NCBI GenBank assembly: GCA_018267515.1
Contig: JAFDYJ010000009.1
Coordinates: forward strand, 1 to 64,000
Source: Bacteroidota bacterium
GTDB lineage: Bacteria > Bacteroidota > Bacteroidia > Chitinophagales > Chitinophagaceae
Reading direction: 5' to 3'
Length of the DNA: 64,000 nucleotides
Position 1 is the first letter of the stretch. The number at the start of each line of letters is the position of its first letter. The notes beneath the pieces are model-generated. The model was not told the origin of the DNA and did no database searches. It worked only from the letters and a program-made list of their open reading frames with translations. Made by a program: the position numbers and the translations under genes. Positions 25,517 through 33,798 of the stretch are shown here, in pieces.

Positions 25517-27967
25517 CTATTGTTTAATAAATGATTTCCCCTGCCATTGTTTTCCGTTAAACACTTTTATGTAATAAATGTCGGCTTTAAGTGCACTCAC
25601 ATCCATTGTAACCTGTTTATCCGTTCCGCTATAAACATAGCGTTTCAACACATTGCCCATTTTATCCGTTAATTGAATTTCTTTTATACTGGTACTACTG
25701 CTCTTTACATTGCTTGCCTCCACTGATTCATCGCTAAGTTTCACCGTAAGTGCTGTATTTGCCGGGTTGGGTGACAACATGAACATATCGTCGTTAGTAC
25801 AGAAAAATACAAGAGGATAATAATTTGTTGACCATCCGCAATCATTGTATGTATAGACTTTTATTGTATAAGTTCCCGTCATCGGGAAGCTGAATTCAAC
25901 GGCTCCATCTCCACCGGTATAAAGCGTATTGGTGTAACCGCCACCCATTCGTTTAATCATCAATTTCTGATTGCCGATAACCAGGCTAACAGGAGCTATA
26001 AATATTTGCATTGGTATCAGTTCATTAGGCGCTACTGTAGAGGAGGGATAACCTATATTCATTATTTGAATATAGCCTACTCCAATTTGACTATTGATTA
26101 CAATATTATTGCCGCCGCAAAGATTGGAAATAGTGGCTGTAAGAGTTATATTCCCATTGGTAATTTTTGTAAGCATAGTTTGTGAGGAGTTGGGTGAGTT
26201 TATAGTAGCAATTCCAGAAGGAGTTGCCGACCATGTAACTGTGGCACCTGTTGGTAAGTTGGGAATTGTGTAGTTGTTTGAAGTAGTGCAAACAGTGTTA
26301 TCACCGGAAATAGATAAAGTAGATAATGCTTTATTAATCGCAGCACATGCATTAATACGACCATAACCCATTTCATTATTCCACGTGCCATTTGAAAGAT
26401 TTGTAGAATAATTATAACCACCCACTTTATCCGATGTCGACTCCAATATTACTGTTGCTTGACTATAAGTAAGGTTAGGATTAACAGAAAGTATTAATGC
26501 CATCACTCCTGCAGTAAAAGGGCAAGCAGCTGAAGTTCCATCAAAATTTTCAACGTAATCCTGATTATACATTATCCACCCTTCATCGAAGGTGTGATTA
26601 CTGAAACCTGCACTACCGGAAATATCAGTTGTAGCAATATTTATACCTGGTGCGACAACTCCTAAGCCTGTGCCATAATTACTACCTGCATTTAGAGGAA
26701 CTGTATTCAGCCTTGTATCATAATTGCAAGAATTAGGCGGCGTAGTGGGGGTGATAACAAATCTTTGATCACAAGGGTTAGTGCCCCCTACTGCAATAAC
26801 ATTAGGCTGATTTGAAGGATAGCTGATACTTGAATTATTGTTATTGCCGGAAGAAAAAAGCACTACACAACCTTTTCCACCACGCCCATTGCTAATTGCA
26901 TTCGCAATGGCAGTATTTAATGATGCTGAAGAACTGCCGCCTCCTCCCCATGAACAACTTAGTATGTCTGCATTGCCTCCTGTTGAACTTGCTGCCCAGT
27001 TTATTCCAGCAACGGCTGCTGTAATAGATATTGTTTCATTACTTCCAACTCTTACGGGAACAATTTTACTTGAATAAGCAACACCTGTCACACCAATATT
27101 ATTGTTTGCAACTGCTGCAATAATACCTGCACAAGCAGTACCATGTGCGTCATCACCAGAAGGGCCACCGTTGCTGCCTAAACTTAATGCATCATATCCT
27201 GTAAGAAGATTGGCTTGTAAATCAGGCTGATTCAAATCAACACCCTCGTCTAAAACTGCAACTTTTATTCCCGTTCCAGTTGCAATGTTCCATGCATTTA
27301 CTAAATTAATGTCTGCATTTGGCGTTCCATTATATTGCCCGGTATTATGAACTCCCCATTGAAGATTATAAACAGGGTCAGTAGTTTTAAACATTCCCAG
27401 TTTAACAAAGTCAGGTTCACAATAATCAAATAATCCTGTTTCAAATAAAGTGTCAGCAATATCCAAAGCGTCAAGCTGCTGTCCTGTGTTAATAGTAAGA
27501 ATATATTCTCTGTCAATATATTTATTTTTATCAATAGCTATTACTTTCAGTTTTTTAAATTTTGAAGACAGGAAATCAATATTCGTTGATGTTTTAAGCC
27601 GGACTATTAGCTGATTGGTTAAGCCCTGTAATGTTCCGTCTGAATAAATCAAAAACGGATTAGCATATAATATATCGCTATCGTTTTGTAAAATTTTCAA
27701 AACGCTAACTAATGAATCCTTATTACGATAACTACTTCTAACATCAAAAACGTTCCAATTTTGCAGTTTCCCCACCTTGTTTAATGATGAATCAGTAACA
27801 AATCGTTTCAATTGTTCAGCTTTTAATTCATTCTTATATTTTACTATTAATTTTTGATACGAAGTTTGAAAAAATGTTTTCCCTTCGGGTAAATATGCAT
27901 AGCGTTGTTGAGCATAAACATTGATGAATAAGAAAGATACCACCAATGAGTAAATTATCTTTTTCAT
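25517..27967 (-). CDS. Secreted S8 (subtilisin) peptidase with T9SS sorting domain
   Basis: 816 residues. Signal peptide (to about residue 19), a propeptide-like region (20-200), then the S8 domain with catalytic Asp240 (VAVLDEGVD), His275 (DDAHGTACAG) and Ser479 (FDGTSAACPF). Next come Ig-like segments (about 560-715) and a C-terminal type IX secretion sorting domain (about 725-816: MLSPNPANTALTVKL, KQVTMDVSAL, KSFIKQ). It should be exported by T9SS and released or attached at the cell surface. Its start lies 1 nt after the stop of the upstream lipoprotein gene, so translation is probably coupled. A terminator follows. Confidence 0.92.
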   Translation of the reverse strand: MKKIIYSLVVSFLFINVYAQQRYAYLPEGKTFFQTSYQKLIVKYKNELKAEQLKRFVTDSSLNKVGKLQNWNVFDVRSSYRNKDSLVSVLKILQNDSDILYANPFLIYSDGTLQGLTNQLIVRLKTSTNIDFLSSKFKKLKVIAIDKNKYIDREYILTINTGQQLDALDIADTLFETGLFDYCEPDFVKLGMFKTTDPVYNLQWGVHNTGQYNGTPNADINLVNAWNIATGTGIKVAVLDEGVDLNQPDLQANLLTGYDALSLGSNGGPSGDDAHGTACAGIIAAVANNNIGVTGVAYSSKIVPVRVGSNETISITAAVAGINWAASSTGGNADILSCSWGGGGSSSASLNTAIANAISNGRGGKGCVVLFSSGNNNNSSISYPSNQPNVIAVGGTNPCDQRFVITPTTPPNSCNYDTRLNTVPLNAGSNYGTGLGVVAPGINIATTDISGSAGFSNHTFDEGWIMYNQDYVENFDGTSAACPFTAGVMALILSVNPNLTYSQATVILESTSDKVGGYNYSTNLSNGTWNNEMGYGRINACAAINKALSTLSISGDNTVCTTSNNYTIPNLPTGATVTWSATPSGIATINSPNSSQTMLTKITNGNITLTATISNLCGGNNIVINSQIGVGYIQIMNIGYPSSTVAPNELIPMQIFIAPVSLVIGNQKLMIKRMGGGYTNTLYTGGDGAVEFSFPMTGTYTIKVYTYNDCGWSTNYYPLVFFCTNDDMFMLSPNPANTALTVKLSDESVEASNVKSSSTSIKEIQLTDKMGNVLKRYVYSGTDKQVTMDVSALKADIYYIKVFNGKQWQGKSFIKQ

Positions 27968-27968
27968 G

Positions 27969-28361
27969 TTATTGTTTTTTTATTTTGGCTAACTGAATAT
28001 TATTCATAAAATCGAAATAGCCTACTATTGAGTCTGGAATACAAAACTTTTTCACATCGCCGGAAAAAATTATCCAATAACTTGAACTAATATGATCTGG
28101 CGGAGTTCTAACAATTGCCTGCAATGGAGAAAAAGAGGTATCGCATATAGTAAACCTTGTTTGAAGCCCGGGCGTACCGGATGTTATGTAATATTTTTTT
28201 AACGAGCTATCAAAATATAATGTCCCACTTATACTATCCACAGTTTGAATAGTAGGAGAATCACAGCCACAATTCTTATTTGCGCTTGATTTATGGCAAC
28301 CTACATTTGTTGTGATTACTACAATTATCGCAAGAGCAACTGGGCAGATCATCTTTTTCAT
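27969..28361 (-). CDS. CGCDS lipoprotein 1, unknown function
   Basis: 130 residues. Lipoprotein signal (lipobox NVGC, Cys22) and, nine residues later, CGCDS at 31-35. The body is short beta-rich sequence ending with IFSGDVKKFC and an Asn/Gln-rich tail. It is a paralogue of the next gene upstream: the two share Cys22, CGCDS at the identical position, a Y(Y/V)IT(S/T)G(T/V)PGL segment and IFSGxVKKFC. It lies 1 nt from both neighbours in a lipoprotein-lipoprotein-protease operon. No known domain was recognised. Confidence 0.75.
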   Translation of the reverse strand: MKKMICPVALAIIVVITTNVGCHKSSANKNCGCDSPTIQTVDSISGTLYFDSSLKKYYITSGTPGLQTRFTICDTSFSPLQAIVRTPPDHISSSYWIIFSGDVKKFCIPDSIVGYFDFMNNIQLAKIKKQ

Positions 28362-28362
28362 A

Positions 28363-28767
28363 TTATCTTTTTTGTATGTTAGTTAGTTGAATATTATAAT
28401 TTAAATTCAGGTAAAACAGTGTATCACTGCTACAGAATTTTTTTACTGCGCCTGAAAAAATGACCGGATAAACAATGTTTCTGTTAGTATCAATAATTGA
28501 TTGTAACTGAAGAAAAGAAGAATCGCATACAAAATAATCTGAAAGAAGCCCTGGTACACCGGTAGTTATTACATATTGTTTTTGTGTAGTATTATATGGT
28601 GATGTGCCTTTGGTAGAGTATGACAAACTGCCCAATATATTTGTTATGTTTTGCAATGGTTGAGAATCGCAACCACAACCATTATTTGCATTTGATTTAG
28701 TGCAACCTGAATTAGTGATAGTTATTATGGCTATTGATCCAATAAATAACAAAAGCATTGATTTCAT
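28363..28767 (-). CDS. CGCDS lipoprotein 2, unknown function
   Basis: 134 residues from ATG 28767 (start of a good lipoprotein signal; an earlier ATG at 28794 adds nine residues ahead of it). Lipobox NSGC with Cys22, CGCDS at 31-35, then a paralogous body with YVITTGVPGL and IFSGAVKKFC. Four conserved Cys after the lipid-anchored one could form two disulphides. First gene of the operon running into the S8 peptidase; a micro-ORF lies 33 bp upstream of its start. Confidence 0.75.
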   Translation of the reverse strand: MKSMLLLFIGSIAIITITNSGCTKSNANNGCGCDSQPLQNITNILGSLSYSTKGTSPYNTTQKQYVITTGVPGLLSDYFVCDSSFLQLQSIIDTNRNIVYPVIFSGAVKKFCSSDTLFYLNLNYNIQLTNIQKR

Positions 28768-28800
28768 ATAACAAGTATTCAGATAGGATGACATATAATT

Positions 28801-28872
28801 TTAGTGAACCGTTGCAGGAATTAGTTGCGGTGGACTATGCTCTCTTTGCAGATGCGGGGTTTGAATTCTCAT
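28801..28872 (-). CDS. Candidate leader micro-ORF A (23 residues)
   Basis: ATG at 28872-28870, stop TAA at 28803-28801; MRIQTPHLQREHSPPQLIPA plus TVH. It is preceded by an A/T-rich region (AACTTTTAATTAATAAAAACC) and an in-frame stop. A second copy at 29456-29506 encodes the same first eight residues and REHSPP; the differing bases within REHSPP fall at third codon positions and are synonymous, which suggests translation. Ser-Pro-Pro near the end could slow ribosomes. Function unknown; possibly a leader controlling the lipoprotein gene that follows. Confidence 0.4.
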   Translation of the reverse strand: MRIQTPHLQREHSPPQLIPATVH

Positions 28873-28912
28873 GTTGGTTTTTATTAATTAAAAGTTGCTT
28901 TTGTTCGCAGCC
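28827..28912 (-). repeat. Repeated upstream element, copy A
   Basis: About 86 bp closely matching 29461-29547, with the run GCAGATGCGGGGTTTGAATT shared exactly. It starts 60 bp upstream of the CGCDS lipoprotein 2 start codon and includes the start of micro-ORF A and its probable promoter/initiation region. Confidence 0.8.
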
Positions 28913-28947
28913 TGTAAATTTGTTTCATAAAAATATTTTAAGATGGA

Positions 28948-29400
28948 TTAATTTGATTTAATGAAATGATAAAAAAAGGCGTCCGAAGAATTGTCGTGTA
29001 GTATTAATGTGTCGTTGTAGATTCTTTCTACAACATAAACCCAAGGAACATTTACCTTATCATAAAAGTTAAGTAAAAAGGTAGAATCTCCATTCGTGTA
29101 AGTACCAATATTATAATCCCAATTTATCGTTGTATCTGCTACAACGCTTCCACTACCTACAATTTTTATTCTTTCATCATTAAATTCCCAAAAATTGTCA
29201 TGGTAATATTGCGTGACAGTGGCAATACCACCCTTGCCATAAATCAATTTCCATTTTCCCTGAATATTCTGTTGAATTACAGAAAGCGGTTTATCATATA
29301 ATGTAATGTTTAAGGGGGTATGGCTCTTTTTACAACTATTAAACCATAAGGGAGTTATTAGTAAACAAGAAAACCTGGCAATAAATAATATATGCTTCAT
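28948..29400 (-). CDS. Lipocalin-like lipoprotein
   Basis: 150 residues from ATG 29400, which begins a lipoprotein signal (lipobox FNSC, Cys23). The body starts IQGKWKLIYGKGG and continues as a string of beta strands (FWEFNDERIKIV, TTINWDYNIG, VVERIYNDTLILHDNSS), the pattern of small lipocalin-like domains common in Bacteroidota lipoproteins. Ligand unknown. It lies upstream of the CGCDS lipoprotein/S8 operon on the same strand and carries the same type of upstream element. Confidence 0.7.
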   Translation of the reverse strand: MKHILFIARFSCLLITPLWFNSCKKSHTPLNITLYDKPLSVIQQNIQGKWKLIYGKGGIATVTQYYHDNFWEFNDERIKIVGSGSVVADTTINWDYNIGTYTNGDSTFLLNFYDKVNVPWVYVVERIYNDTLILHDNSSDAFFYHFIKSN

Positions 29401-29455
29401 ACAACAGGTATATTTAATCAAAGACACAATAATCTTATCCAAGGCTGCTTTATTG

Positions 29456-29506
29456 TTACAGAGGCGGGCTATGTTCTCTTAGCAGATGCGGGGTTTGAAT
29501 TCTCAT
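29456..29506 (-). CDS. Candidate leader micro-ORF B (16 residues)
   Basis: ATG at 29506-29504, stop TAA at 29458-29456; MRIQTPHLLREHSPPL. It is the counterpart of micro-ORF A, with the same A/T-rich start region, and ends right after Ser-Pro-Pro-Leu. It lies 55 bp upstream of the lipocalin-like lipoprotein start. Confidence 0.4.
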   Translation of the reverse strand: MRIQTPHLLREHSPPL

Positions 29507-29547
29507 GTTGGCTTTTATTAATTAAAAGTTACTTTTGGTTTGCAACC
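29461..29547 (-). repeat. Repeated upstream element, copy B
   Basis: Second copy of the element at 28827-28912. It begins 61 bp upstream of the lipocalin-like lipoprotein start, against 60 bp for copy A, so the spacing to the downstream start codon is conserved as well as the sequence. Confidence 0.8.
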
Positions 29548-29858
29548 GGATAGGCTTACTATATAAATATACAATGAAAAAAACATAATCTTTAGAATTT
29601 ATTCGGAGTAAATACAAATGATAAATCATCAGCATAATATATATTGTTTTCATACCCTGTTATAATAAAGTTGTTATGTCGCTATATTCATCGTTTTGCA
29701 TAAGTTCAGAATGGCTGGAGCTTAAATTTAAAATTGAAAAAATCATAGCCTATCTATAGTAGTAAATGATATGAGAAAGAGGGTTAGGCTACACCATACT
29801 CGAAGTGCATACTTAGAAATAAAGAGATAGTAAAAAATAATTCAAAATTAATTCCCAA
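29548..29858. other. Non-coding gap, 311 bp
   Basis: Strongly A/T-rich. No credible reading frame, hairpin terminator or repeat was found. Together with the element copy at 29461-29547 it separates the intact CarboxypepD-like gene from the island. Confidence 0.4.
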
Positions 29859-30935
29859 TCATTCAGGTGGTTCATAATCAAAAGGCAATTGATCTGCTAA
29901 ATTTTTCCAACTCCAATAACCCTGGTTGATCCAATCCTTTTGGTCATAATAATAACCATTCTGCCTGATAGCGATAGCATCATTCAAGTCAATATAAGAT
30001 ATCTGTGAACCAACATTCTTAGGCAACCCAAATTTTTTTATGTATTCAGATTCCGGTCTTTTTTTCAGATAAGAAACACTGATTTTTCTCGGATACCAGA
30101 TTTCAATTTCCATTGTACTGTCTAATGCACCGTAGTAAGAAGTATCGTAAGGATTTTTTACAGGGATAAATTTAGTATCGCTGTTCTCATCGAGCAAGTC
30201 AATAGAAAAACCATCTTCTTTCAGTGTACTGTCATAATAAGAACGCATGAAATGCAGCTTTGAACCATAATATGTTTTGACCCGGTTAACAGTCCAGTTT
30301 TTCTTTTCTTTATCAGTACCTTCCATTTCGGAAAAGAGACAATAGCCCCGGTATATATTAATGTTGGTCTTATAATAGTAAACAAAGGAATCTAACTGGT
30401 AGCGCAGGTTATACCCTAAAGCATTATTATTGATGATCAATGCAGAATCTGCCAGGACTTTCAGTTTATTGCTTTTTTTATAAAAATAAAATTTCAGAAC
30501 CTCCGGATTCTGAATACTGCATAATGAAGCATTGGGTGATGCTCCGATAAAATTTTGTAAAAAGAAAGTTCCATATTTCTCCCATCCGTCTGTCACTTCA
30601 TTGCTGCTTCGCACTACTACTTCTTCCATACTTTTTTCCTGCTTTATCAATGGGATGATCAGTCCGGCTGTGTCGCTGCTGATTCGAATTGTCCCGGTCT
30701 GATATCCGGTGTAGGTAATGATCAGGTCATACCCCCCCGTTTTCATTTGAAGGCTAAACTCGCCTTGTTTATTAGTTGCAGTGCCAATAGTTGTATTTTG
30801 ACAATACACTGAGGCACCGGGCAGTGGATCTCCTGAAGCGGAATCAATTATTTTACCTGAAACAGAAAATTGTGCCTGCACAACAAAAGAACAACAAACA
30901 AAGAAGAAAAAACAAGTTGAGTAAATTGCTTTCAT
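29859..30935 (-). CDS. Carboxypeptidase-like regulatory domain protein
   Basis: 358 residues from ATG 30935. Signal peptide (to about residue 21), then a CarboxypepD_reg-like (CNA-B type) domain at about 22-105: VSGKIIDSASGDPLPGASVY, TNKQGEFSLQM, TYTGYQTG. The C-terminal 250 residues are an unrecognised Tyr/Lys/Asp-rich domain. Proteins with this N-terminal domain are secreted or outer-envelope in Bacteroidota; unlike TonB receptors it has no barrel. Its last 35 codons are duplicated as a relic at 25301-25408. Confidence 0.8.
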   Translation of the reverse strand: MKAIYSTCFFFFVCCSFVVQAQFSVSGKIIDSASGDPLPGASVYCQNTTIGTATNKQGEFSLQMKTGGYDLIITYTGYQTGTIRISSDTAGLIIPLIKQEKSMEEVVVRSSNEVTDGWEKYGTFFLQNFIGASPNASLCSIQNPEVLKFYFYKKSNKLKVLADSALIINNNALGYNLRYQLDSFVYYYKTNINIYRGYCLFSEMEGTDKEKKNWTVNRVKTYYGSKLHFMRSYYDSTLKEDGFSIDLLDENSDTKFIPVKNPYDTSYYGALDSTMEIEIWYPRKISVSYLKKRPESEYIKKFGLPKNVGSQISYIDLNDAIAIRQNGYYYDQKDWINQGYWSWKNLADQLPFDYEPPE

Positions 30936-30970
30936 AGACAATGATTGCCTTTAAAGATCGTTTTTAGTAA

Positions 30971-31981
30971 CTACGAAGGAGAGGCATTTATTGTGCCAAG
31001 GTAATTTTTACAAGCCTTTTGAATGGTTTGCTCCAGGGGCGTAAAGGAAAACCCCTCCAGCTTACCGAGTAGTTTAGCGTTTTCAAAATAAGTTTTGCTT
31101 TGAGCCACTTTAGCACTTTCCTTTGTAAGCAGGGGTCTTGTTTTTGTAAAATAAGAACGCAATTTCTCCATTCGCCAGGCAATTGACATCAGTAAAGGTG
31201 TGACAGATCGTGAAGGTCGCTTTTTTCCAAAACCATCAGCAATGGTATCCTGCAGCTTTTTGAAAGGCCAGGAATATCCGTTTACAATAAACCGCTCTTC
31301 GCTGATATTGTTTTCCATCATCAAAACCGCCGCCCTGGCTACATCTTCAACATCCACAAATCCATTTAATCCGGAACTATACCATGAAAATTCATCATAT
31401 ACTTTTTTGAAAATAGCACAGCTTGAATTATTCCAGTCACCAAAACCCAGAACGGTAGAAGGATTTAATATAACACCATTTAAACCCTCGCCGATGCCAC
31501 GCCAGACTTCCAGTTCTGCTTTATACTTGCTTTTTGCATAATGCGTATTGGATCGGTGTTCCTCCCATTTTATTTCTTCATTCACCTTGGCGCTGTTTTC
31601 TTTGCGGCCTAAGGCTGCCACCGAGCTGATATGAACAAAACGGCGGATATTTTTTTCCAATGCGGTGTTCACTACATTGGCTGTCCCCTCTACATTCACC
31701 CGGTACATTTCTTTTCGTTCTTTTTTTATAAACGAAACAATACCCGCAGAGTGAATGACAGTATCTATTCCTGTCATTGCCTGTTCAAGTGCAATGATAT
31801 CCAAAACGTCTGCATCTACCCATTCTACTTTATCCCATATTTCTTTTGAAATATAAAACGGAACCCGGTGTCCCCCGGATTTATGGCTACGACGTATAGC
31901 ACGGACTGTATATTTTTTTTCTACCAGCTCCCTGATAATGTAAGAGCCCACAAATCCGGTACCTCCTGTAACTAAAACCAT
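30971..31981 (-). CDS. NAD-dependent epimerase/dehydratase (extended SDR)
   Basis: 336 residues. Rossmann GGTGFVG at residues 6-12, DVLDI, VIHSAGIV, the catalytic Tyr-Lys in HYAKSKYKAE, and NPSTVLGFGDWN. Extended SDR of the NAD(P)-dependent epimerase/reductase type, resembling dihydroflavonol reductase-like proteins. Substrate unknown. It ends 35 bp before the CarboxypepD-like gene and starts 6 bp from the end of the 3-hydroxyacyl-CoA dehydrogenase gene; all three are on the minus strand. Confidence 0.87.
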   Translation of the reverse strand: MVLVTGGTGFVGSYIIRELVEKKYTVRAIRRSHKSGGHRVPFYISKEIWDKVEWVDADVLDIIALEQAMTGIDTVIHSAGIVSFIKKERKEMYRVNVEGTANVVNTALEKNIRRFVHISSVAALGRKENSAKVNEEIKWEEHRSNTHYAKSKYKAELEVWRGIGEGLNGVILNPSTVLGFGDWNNSSCAIFKKVYDEFSWYSSGLNGFVDVEDVARAAVLMMENNISEERFIVNGYSWPFKKLQDTIADGFGKKRPSRSVTPLLMSIAWRMEKLRSYFTKTRPLLTKESAKVAQSKTYFENAKLLGKLEGFSFTPLEQTIQKACKNYLGTINASPS

Positions 31982-31987
31982 TGAAAT

Positions 31988-32830
31988 TTAATATTTAAAA
32001 TATCCTTCTCCTGTTTTTACTCCCAGTTTTTTTTCTTTTACTTTTTCCTCCTGTATAGCTGAAGGCTTTAATCTTTCTGGTTGCCCCAATTGTTCATAAA
32101 CTGAGTTGCTCACCGTAAAGTTGACATCATTGCCGATTAAATCCATTAATCGAAATGGGCCCATTTTAAAACCGGTTGCTTCCATCAGATTGTCTATCTG
32201 TAAAAAACCGGCACTGCCATTCTCTGTCAAGCGCAGTGCCTCGATATAATAGGGCCTGGCCACCCGGTTAACAATAAATCCGGGTGCATCTTTACAAAGC
32301 ACCGGAGTTTTTCCCATTTGTATTGCTAAGTCACAGATGTTATGTTGTGTATTCTCATTTGTATATTTTGTGCTCACCACTTCAATCAATTTCATTTTCG
32401 GAACCGGGTTGAAAAAATGCATACCAGCCACTCTTTCAGGGTTCTTTACTTTTTCAGCAATCCCGGTAACAGACAATGAGGAAGTATTCGTTGCAAAAAT
32501 GCAATCCTCACGGTTAATTTCACTGAGTTGGTTCAATAATTCAATCTTGGCTTCCGTATTTTCAATAATCGCTTCTATAACAATATCAGCAATGCAATTT
32601 TTGATATCGTTGGTTAAACGAATCCGCCCCGTAATTTTATTTTTTTCTTCTTCAGAAATTTTTCCTTTTGATACCCGATCGGATAAATTCTTTTCAATTG
32701 TAGTCATTGCTTTGTTAAGAGTGCCGGGATTTACTTCAAAGAGAATGGTTTGAAATCCCGACTGTGCCACTATTTGTGCAATACCGCTGCCCATTGTCCC
32801 GGCGCCACAGATACAAATGATTTTATTCAT
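31988..32830 (-). CDS. 3-hydroxyacyl-CoA (3-hydroxybutyryl-CoA) dehydrogenase
   Basis: 280 residues. N-terminal NAD-binding ICGAGTMGSGIAQIVAQSGF (residues 5-24), ATNTSSLSVTGIA, the catalytic-His signature GMHFFNPVPKMKLIEVV, and a C-terminal helical domain with PGFIVNRVARPYYIEALRL and GPFRLMDLIGNDVNF. The ~280-residue stand-alone length fits 3-hydroxybutyryl-CoA dehydrogenase or PaaH-type enzymes rather than the fused FadB. Confidence 0.9.
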   Translation of the reverse strand: MNKIICICGAGTMGSGIAQIVAQSGFQTILFEVNPGTLNKAMTTIEKNLSDRVSKGKISEEEKNKITGRIRLTNDIKNCIADIVIEAIIENTEAKIELLNQLSEINREDCIFATNTSSLSVTGIAEKVKNPERVAGMHFFNPVPKMKLIEVVSTKYTNENTQHNICDLAIQMGKTPVLCKDAPGFIVNRVARPYYIEALRLTENGSAGFLQIDNLMEATGFKMGPFRLMDLIGNDVNFTVSNSVYEQLGQPERLKPSAIQEEKVKEKKLGVKTGEGYFKY

Positions 32831-32923
32831 TACCTCATTGTCTTGATACCATAAAGATATTGTATGTTGATGGTTGGCAGTTTTTTTCTGGTAAGATTCC
32901 CTTATCTTGAAAAAAATTTGTAT

Positions 32924-33556
32924 ATGGACAATCTACAAACTCCGCCTCCACCAACAGGTAATCCAACCGTACCTTATTCAACAGCACCCGGGCAATCCGG
33001 AAGCAAACTTCCTTCTACTCTTGCTTTTGCTGTAGGAATCCTTTTATTCTTACTCCCCTTTACTGAAATTAAATGTAACAACTCTGTGTTTGCAAGTAAG
33101 ACAGGTGTAGGGTTTGTTTTAGGCAGCGATTGGAAACCTGCAAACGATATGGGTTTGGGTGATACATCAAAAGAAGTAACTTCTAAAACCAATTCCGAAA
33201 AAGAGGGATATGCTCAATATTTGGCAATTGCTGCATTGGCGCTTGCGCTATTAGGATTGCTGTTTTCATTCGGCAGTGCAAAAAGCGGCGGCTCGGCAGG
33301 TTTGATAATGGGAATTTTATCTTCTGGAGCACTTATAGCCCTGATGTTTGAAGTAAAAAGATGGTTTAATGCAGGACTTGCAAAAGAAACTGCAGGAAAA
33401 GCCAAAGAAGGAACGGATGCTCTTGGTATGGATAAGCTGGGAGATACTATGGGGAATGCATTTCAATTGAGCTTTACCCCCTGGTTTTATATTGCAATAA
33501 TTGCATTTCTGGCAGCAGCATTCTTCAGTTACCGGCGAAAGAAATCAATAAGGTGA
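32924..33556 (+). CDS. Membrane protein with Pro-rich N-terminus, unknown function
   Basis: 210 residues from ATG 32924. The first 25 residues are Pro/Thr/Gly-rich and cytosolic, followed by about four hydrophobic segments (about 31-47, 98-118, 122-141 and 186-204) with an extracytoplasmic loop between the first two and a Lys/Arg end. No family was recognised. It is divergent from the hydroxyacyl-CoA dehydrogenase and stands alone. Confidence 0.6.
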   Translation: MDNLQTPPPPTGNPTVPYSTAPGQSGSKLPSTLAFAVGILLFLLPFTEIKCNNSVFASKTGVGFVLGSDWKPANDMGLGDTSKEVTSKTNSEKEGYAQYLAIAALALALLGLLFSFGSAKSGGSAGLIMGILSSGALIALMFEVKRWFNAGLAKETAGKAKEGTDALGMDKLGDTMGNAFQLSFTPWFYIAIIAFLAAAFFSYRRKKSIR

Positions 33557-33798
33557 AGTTGAGTAGCATTTAAAAATCACAATTCATTAAATTATATCAA
33601 TCTGAGATCAGTTTTTATTTGTTAGCTCAGGTATAATACCTACTAACATTTGAAGAAGATGGGTATAATTTTTTTTGGATTTTGATAATAATAAATGTCA
33701 GCTTCAACCTGGTTAGGGCCAACATCTTTTTACTGAAGTCAGCCTGGTCTCATTTGGACAAGCTCAATTTCGAAATCTAATCAACAGTGAAAATCATA

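Noticed and set aside
28850-28880. T-arm-like GGGTTTGAATTC sequence suggesting a tRNA (also at 29490)
   Set aside because: No acceptor, D or anticodon stems can be formed around it; the conserved micro-ORF explains the sequence better.
33557-33798. Possible small gene between the Pro-rich membrane protein and pheS
   Set aside because: Only short frames without plausible starts; nothing recognisable.
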